Shown: positions 16,293 to 18,603 of the stretch, in pieces | Layout: the number at the start of each line of letters is the position of its first letter | How positions within the stretch are numbered: the stretch's first letter is position 1 | Assembly: GCA_036562265.1 (NCBI GenBank) | Contig: DATCKS010000420.1 | Span: 1-18,603 of the forward strand | Source: DASVDK01 sp036562265 [NCBI: Thermodesulfobacteriota bacterium] | GTDB taxonomy: Bacteria > DASVDK01 | DNA length: 18,603 bases | Reading direction: 5' to 3' | The notes under the pieces: model-generated | The model's database searches: none | What the model saw: the letters and a program-made list of their open reading frames with translations, nothing else | What the model was told of the DNA's origin: nothing | Program-made: the position numbers and the translations under genes

Positions 16293-17467
16293 TGCGGCAG
16301 GTTGACCTCGAGGAACTCCGGCCACTCGGCATTGGGGTCGAGGCGGACGTAGGCGACGCCGGGGAGCCCCGTCTTCACCGTCTCCTCGTATCGGGCGAGG
16401 AGGTCCGGGTCGATCCTGACCTTCACGCGGAACATGAGCGTCTCGCGCTCGGACCGCGTCTCGACCGCCTTCGGGGTGAACTGCGAGCGGGAGGCGACGA
16501 AGGAGACCGTGGCCGGGATGACGTGTTGCGGGGCGGCGTCGAGCACGATCCGCGCCTCCGCGCCGATGGCCGTCCGGCCGGCCTGCTCCGTCGGCAGGAA
16601 GATCGTCATGTAGACGTCGCGGAGGTCCAGCACGGTCACGACCCGGCCCCCGGCCGAGAGGACCTCGCCCGGCTCGGCGAGGCGGTAGAGGACGCGGCCG
16701 TCGATCGGCGAGGTGAGCGCGCTGTCGGCGATCTCCGTCGAGATCCGCTCGACCTCGGCGGTGGCCGCCGCGATGGCGGCCTCGGTGAAGTTCACGTCGA
16801 TCCGGGCCGCGGTCAGCGCCGCCTCGGCCGCCTGTCGCTGGGCCTCGGCCTCGGCCAGCGCGGCCTCCGCGGCATGGCGTGCCGCCCGTTCCTGGGCCAG
16901 GAGCGCCGAGGCCGCCTGCGCCGCGCTCAGGTCCTGGTCGAGCTGCTGCCTGGGGATCAGTTGCTCGTCGAACAGCGCCTGCGAGCGCTGGAGCGACTTC
17001 CTGGCCAGCTCGGCCTCGCTGCGGCGCTGGGCGATGGCGGCATCCGCGCGGCCGAGGGCGCTCCTCCGCTGGGCGACGGCGGCCGTTGCGCTGCGAAGGT
17101 CGCTCTCGCGCTGCAGGACGGCGGCCATCGCGCGCCGCCGGTCCTCGCGCGCCTGCGCGACCCTGGCCTCGGCCCCGCGCAGTTGCGCCTCGAGGTCCTT
17201 CGTGTCCATGCGGGCGAGGACCTGGCCGGCCTCGACCATGTCGCCCTCGGCCACGAGCACGGCCTCGAGCCGGCCGGACCTCTTGGTGGCGACGTCGTAC
17301 TCGGTCGCCTCGATGCGCCCGTTCCCGTATGCGAAGCCGTCGGGAAGGCCGGGATTCCGGACGCGCTGCCAGACGACCAGGCCGGCGACGACGACGAGCA
17401 CGGCAGCGGCGGCCGCGATCCAGCGCCACGGGCGCCTGGCCCCTTGCCGTGCGTTCCGGGCTGTCAC
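16289..17467 (-). CDS. yhiI: HlyD/EmrA-type membrane fusion protein (YhiI-like)
   Basis: This periplasmic adaptor has 392 residues from the GTG at 17467. A basic N-terminus ([10 protein letters not shown]) leads to one TM anchor at about 15-33. A lipoyl-like half ([20 protein letters not shown]) follows, with [22 protein letters not shown], then a long Ala/Gln/Arg-rich coiled coil at about 93-245 (including [14 protein letters not shown]), the second lipoyl half ([20 protein letters not shown]) and a beta-barrel end. A coil this long normally reaches an outer-membrane TolC-like channel; none is encoded here. I prefer the GTG at 17467, which follows GGGGGGCAAGG. A longer start (GTG at 17536) adds 23 Arg-rich residues without a good ribosome site. 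It lies just downstream of tRNA-Ala on the same strand. Confidence 0.9.
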   Translation of the reverse strand: MTARNARQGARRPWRWIAAAAAVLVVVAGLVVWQRVRNPGLPDGFAYGNGRIEATEYDVATKRSGRLEAVLVAEGDMVEAGQVLARMDTKDLEAQLRGAEARVAQAREDRRRAMAAVLQRESDLRSATAAVAQRRSALGRADAAIAQRRSEAELARKSLQRSQALFDEQLIPRQQLDQDLSAAQAASALLAQERAARHAAEAALAEAEAQRQAAEAALTAARIDVNFTEAAIAAATAEVERISTEIADSALTSPIDGRVLYRLAEPGEVLSAGGRVVTVLDLRDVYMTIFLPTEQAGRTAIGAEARIVLDAAPQHVIPATVSFVASRSQFTPKAVETRSERETLMFRVKVRIDPDLLARYEETVKTGLPGVAYVRLDPNAEWPEFLEVNLPQ

Positions 17468-17603
17468 ACGCCTTGCCCCCCGTCGACGCCGGTCGCGAAT
17501 GCACGCGCGGTGCCAGGCCCGGCGTTCGCGACTCACCTGCGCCGGGAGGCGAACGCCCTCGACCCTGGGAAGGATGGGAGGTCCTGGACGAGGAAGAGAG
17601 AGT

Positions 17604-17679
17604 TGGTGGAGCTGAGCGGGATCGAACCGCCGACCTCTGCGTTGCGAACGCAGCGCTCTCCCAGCTGAGCTACAGCCCC
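17604..17679 (-). tRNA. tRNA-Ala (anticodon CGC)
   Basis: The 76-base cloverleaf starts GGGGCTGTAGCTCAGCTGGG and ends with an encoded CCA. The acceptor stem GGGGCTG pairs with CAGCTCC. The anticodon stem CTGCG/CGCAG encloses loop TTCGCAA, giving anticodon CGC (plus-strand bases 17644-17646), which reads the alanine codon GCG. The T loop TTCGATC is standard. GCG is a heavily used codon in this GC-rich DNA, so a dedicated CGC isoacceptor makes sense. Confidence 0.97.
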
Positions 17680-17688
17680 ATGCCGTTG

Positions 17689-17725
17689 CGGTGAGGAGTC
17701 ACTCACCGAGGCCGCGGCAGCGGCC
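17689..17725. other. two stem-loops in the 5' leader of tRNA-Ala
   Basis: CGGTGAG-GAGTCA-CTCACCG (17689-17708) is a perfect 7-bp stem with a 6-base loop. GGCCGC-GGCA-GCGGCC (17710-17725) is a 6-bp stem with a tetraloop. They stand side by side between the candidate tRNA promoter and the mature tRNA 5' end, about 10 bases from it. They may help processing or be a regulatory leader; the symmetry itself is certain. Confidence 0.4.
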
Positions 17726-17768
17726 GGGTGAGGTGTGGGAGGCTACCGGGAGCCGTTGACGAGCGAAA

Positions 17769-17797
17769 AGTCTACCCGACGCCCATGGGAGCGTCAA
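17769..17797 (-). promoter_or_regulatory. candidate sigma-70-type promoter for tRNA-Ala and possibly the exporter operon
   Basis: On the minus strand TTGACG (17792-17797) and TAGACT (17769-17774) are separated by exactly 17 bases, and the bases after the -10 are AT-rich (TTTT). Start of transcription would be near 17762, giving a leader of about 83 bases before the tRNA. In DNA this GC-rich the pairing stands out. No comparable promoter is visible between the tRNA and the adaptor gene. Confidence 0.55.
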
Positions 17798-17824
17798 GCG
17801 AGGGGCGGTCTCGCGCCGGGCGCA

Positions 17825-17854
17825 TTGACCGGCCCGGACCGGGGGCGGCACAAT
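17825..17854 (+). promoter_or_regulatory. candidate priA promoter
   Basis: TTGACC (17825-17830) and CACAAT (17849-17854) are separated by 18 bases. Expected transcription start is about 17860-17862, essentially at the priA ATG (17863), so the mRNA would be leaderless. No Shine-Dalgarno lies at normal distance: the bases before the ATG are CAGCCCCC. Confidence 0.45.
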
Positions 17855-17862
17855 CAGCCCCC

Positions 17863-18603
17863 ATGTCCTCGGTCGCCCCCCTGCCAGCCCGGCGTTCCCT
17901 CGCGGAGGTCGCCGTCGCCCTGCCGGTGGGGGGGACGTTCCACTACCTCGTCCCGCCGCCCCTCGACGCGCGACTCGCCCTCGGCCACCGCGTGCTCGTC
18001 CCCTTCGGCCGGCGCCAGGTGACCGGCTACGTGGTCGGCTTCCCCGAGGCCGCCGAGGTGGACGGCCTCAAGGCCATCGCCGCCCTTCTCGACGACGGCG
18101 ACCCGCTGGTGCCGCCCGCGCTCCTCGACCTCCTGCGCTGGGTGGCCGACTACTACCTCGCGCCGCTCGGCGAGGTCTGCCGGACGGCGCTGCCGGGCGG
18201 GCTCGCGCCGGCTTCCTCGCGCCGCCTCGTGCTCACGCCGGAGGGGTTCGCCGCCGCCCGTGCGCTCGAGACCGAGGGGGGGGCCGACACGGCCGAGGCT
18301 CGGCTGCTCCGCCGGCTGGCCGCCTCCGCCGACGGCCTCCTCCTCCGATCGGCGCTCGCGGGGGCCGGGCGGTCGGGGAAGCGAGCGCTGTCGGCGCTCA
18401 GGCGCAGGGGCCTCGTCACGCTCGCCGAACGGGTCGGAGAGGACCGGGCGAAGCCGAGGCGCGAGACGATCGTCCGCCTGGCCGGCCCGCTCGACGAGCC
18501 GGCACTCGCCCGCCTCGGCCGGCGCGCGCCGAAGCGCGTGGCCGTCCTCCGGTTCCTCCGCGAGCGCGGGCCCACGCCGCTTGCGGCGTTGCGCGCCGCG
18601 TTC
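17863..18603 (+). CDS. priA: primosomal replication protein PriA, N-terminal part (cut by the window edge)
   Basis: PriA restarts collapsed replication forks by binding the fork and reloading the replicative helicase. The 247 codons seen cover the 3'-DNA-binding domain (AEVAVALPVGGTFHYLVPPP, LGHRVLVPFGRRQVTGYVVG) and the following winged-helix region, including the characteristic WVADYYLAPLGEVCRTALPGG. The helicase motifs and zinc-binding Cys would come after the edge at 18603 and cannot be checked. The frame is open to the last base with no stop. The ATG at 17863 is the first in-frame start that keeps the family N-terminus. It is divergent from tRNA-Ala across 183 bases. Confidence 0.92.
   Translation, partial: MSSVAPLPARRSLAEVAVALPVGGTFHYLVPPPLDARLALGHRVLVPFGRRQVTGYVVGFPEAAEVDGLKAIAALLDDGDPLVPPALLDLLRWVADYYLAPLGEVCRTALPGGLAPASSRRLVLTPEGFAAARALETEGGADTAEARLLRRLAASADGLLLRSALAGAGRSGKRALSALRRRGLVTLAERVGEDRAKPRRETIVRLAGPLDEPALARLGRRAPKRVAVLRFLRERGPTPLAALRAAF

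Noticed and set aside
13746-16352. 868-codon open frame on the plus strand opposite the RbbA-like gene
   Set aside because: Low-complexity charged product with no recognisable fold. The opposite strand carries two full ATPase domains and a permease.
16292-17668. Plus-strand open frame of 458 codons opposite the adaptor gene and running through the tRNA
   Set aside because: Antisense shadow of the adaptor. It also overlaps the tRNA gene, and its sequence has no domain.
17604-17679. tRNA-Ala as an integration site with an island next to it
   Set aside because: I found no second copy of the tRNA 3' end and no integrase or phage gene; the flanking exporter has the same composition as the rest.
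1-18603. CRISPR array, insertion sequence or rRNA
   Set aside because: No regularly spaced identical repeats, no transposase-like frame with terminal inverted repeats and no rRNA-like stretch were seen on reading both strands.

Overview
This is a very GC-rich (roughly 70% or more), densely packed bacterial chromosomal window with 15 complete protein genes, one tRNA gene, and partial genes at the two edges. Most same-strand neighbours overlap by 1 to 8 bases. A lipobox lipoprotein, an HlyD-type adaptor and an RbbA/YhhJ-type exporter point to a Gram-negative-type envelope. The composition and gene mix would fit an uncultured lineage such as Methylomirabilota/Rokubacteria, or a high-GC deltaproteobacterial relative, but nothing here fixes the taxonomy. 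I see no insertion sequence, phage gene or CRISPR array, and no gene-free stretch longer than about 185 bases.

Left part (1-4613): a DUF2071-like gene on the minus strand is divergent from a lone cobyrinate a,c-diamide synthase (cobB/cbiA). That gene overlaps a secreted six-blade Kelch propeller gene. A small DsrE/F-like gene converges on the Kelch gene and is divergent from moaC (molybdenum cofactor). A DksA/TraR zinc-finger regulator follows moaC.

Middle part (4700-11321, plus strand): five genes joined by overlapping stop and start codons. They are a GalT-family nucleotidylyltransferase, glycogen synthase GlgA with an unusual basic tail, a soluble histidine kinase with three GAF domains, a stand-alone receiver protein, and a protein made only of two GAF domains. 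Physically it reads as one operon that ties ADP-glucose/glycogen metabolism to a cytosolic phosphorelay with five GAF sensor modules and no visible DNA-binding output. I consider it the most interesting unit in the window.

Right part (minus strand, 17679 down to 11318): tRNA-Ala(CGC), then an HlyD-type adaptor, an RbbA-like double-ATPase/permease fusion and a YhhJ-like permease, in the same order as E. coli yhiI-rbbA-yhhJ, with 4-base overlaps. After a hairpin come a DUF983 zinc-ribbon membrane protein and a Slp-like outer-membrane lipoprotein. The two ATPase domains are degenerate in complementary ways, which predicts one working ATP site. A good candidate promoter lies upstream of the tRNA and none is obvious between the tRNA and the exporter. 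The window ends in the N-terminal part of priA on the plus strand, which looks leaderless.
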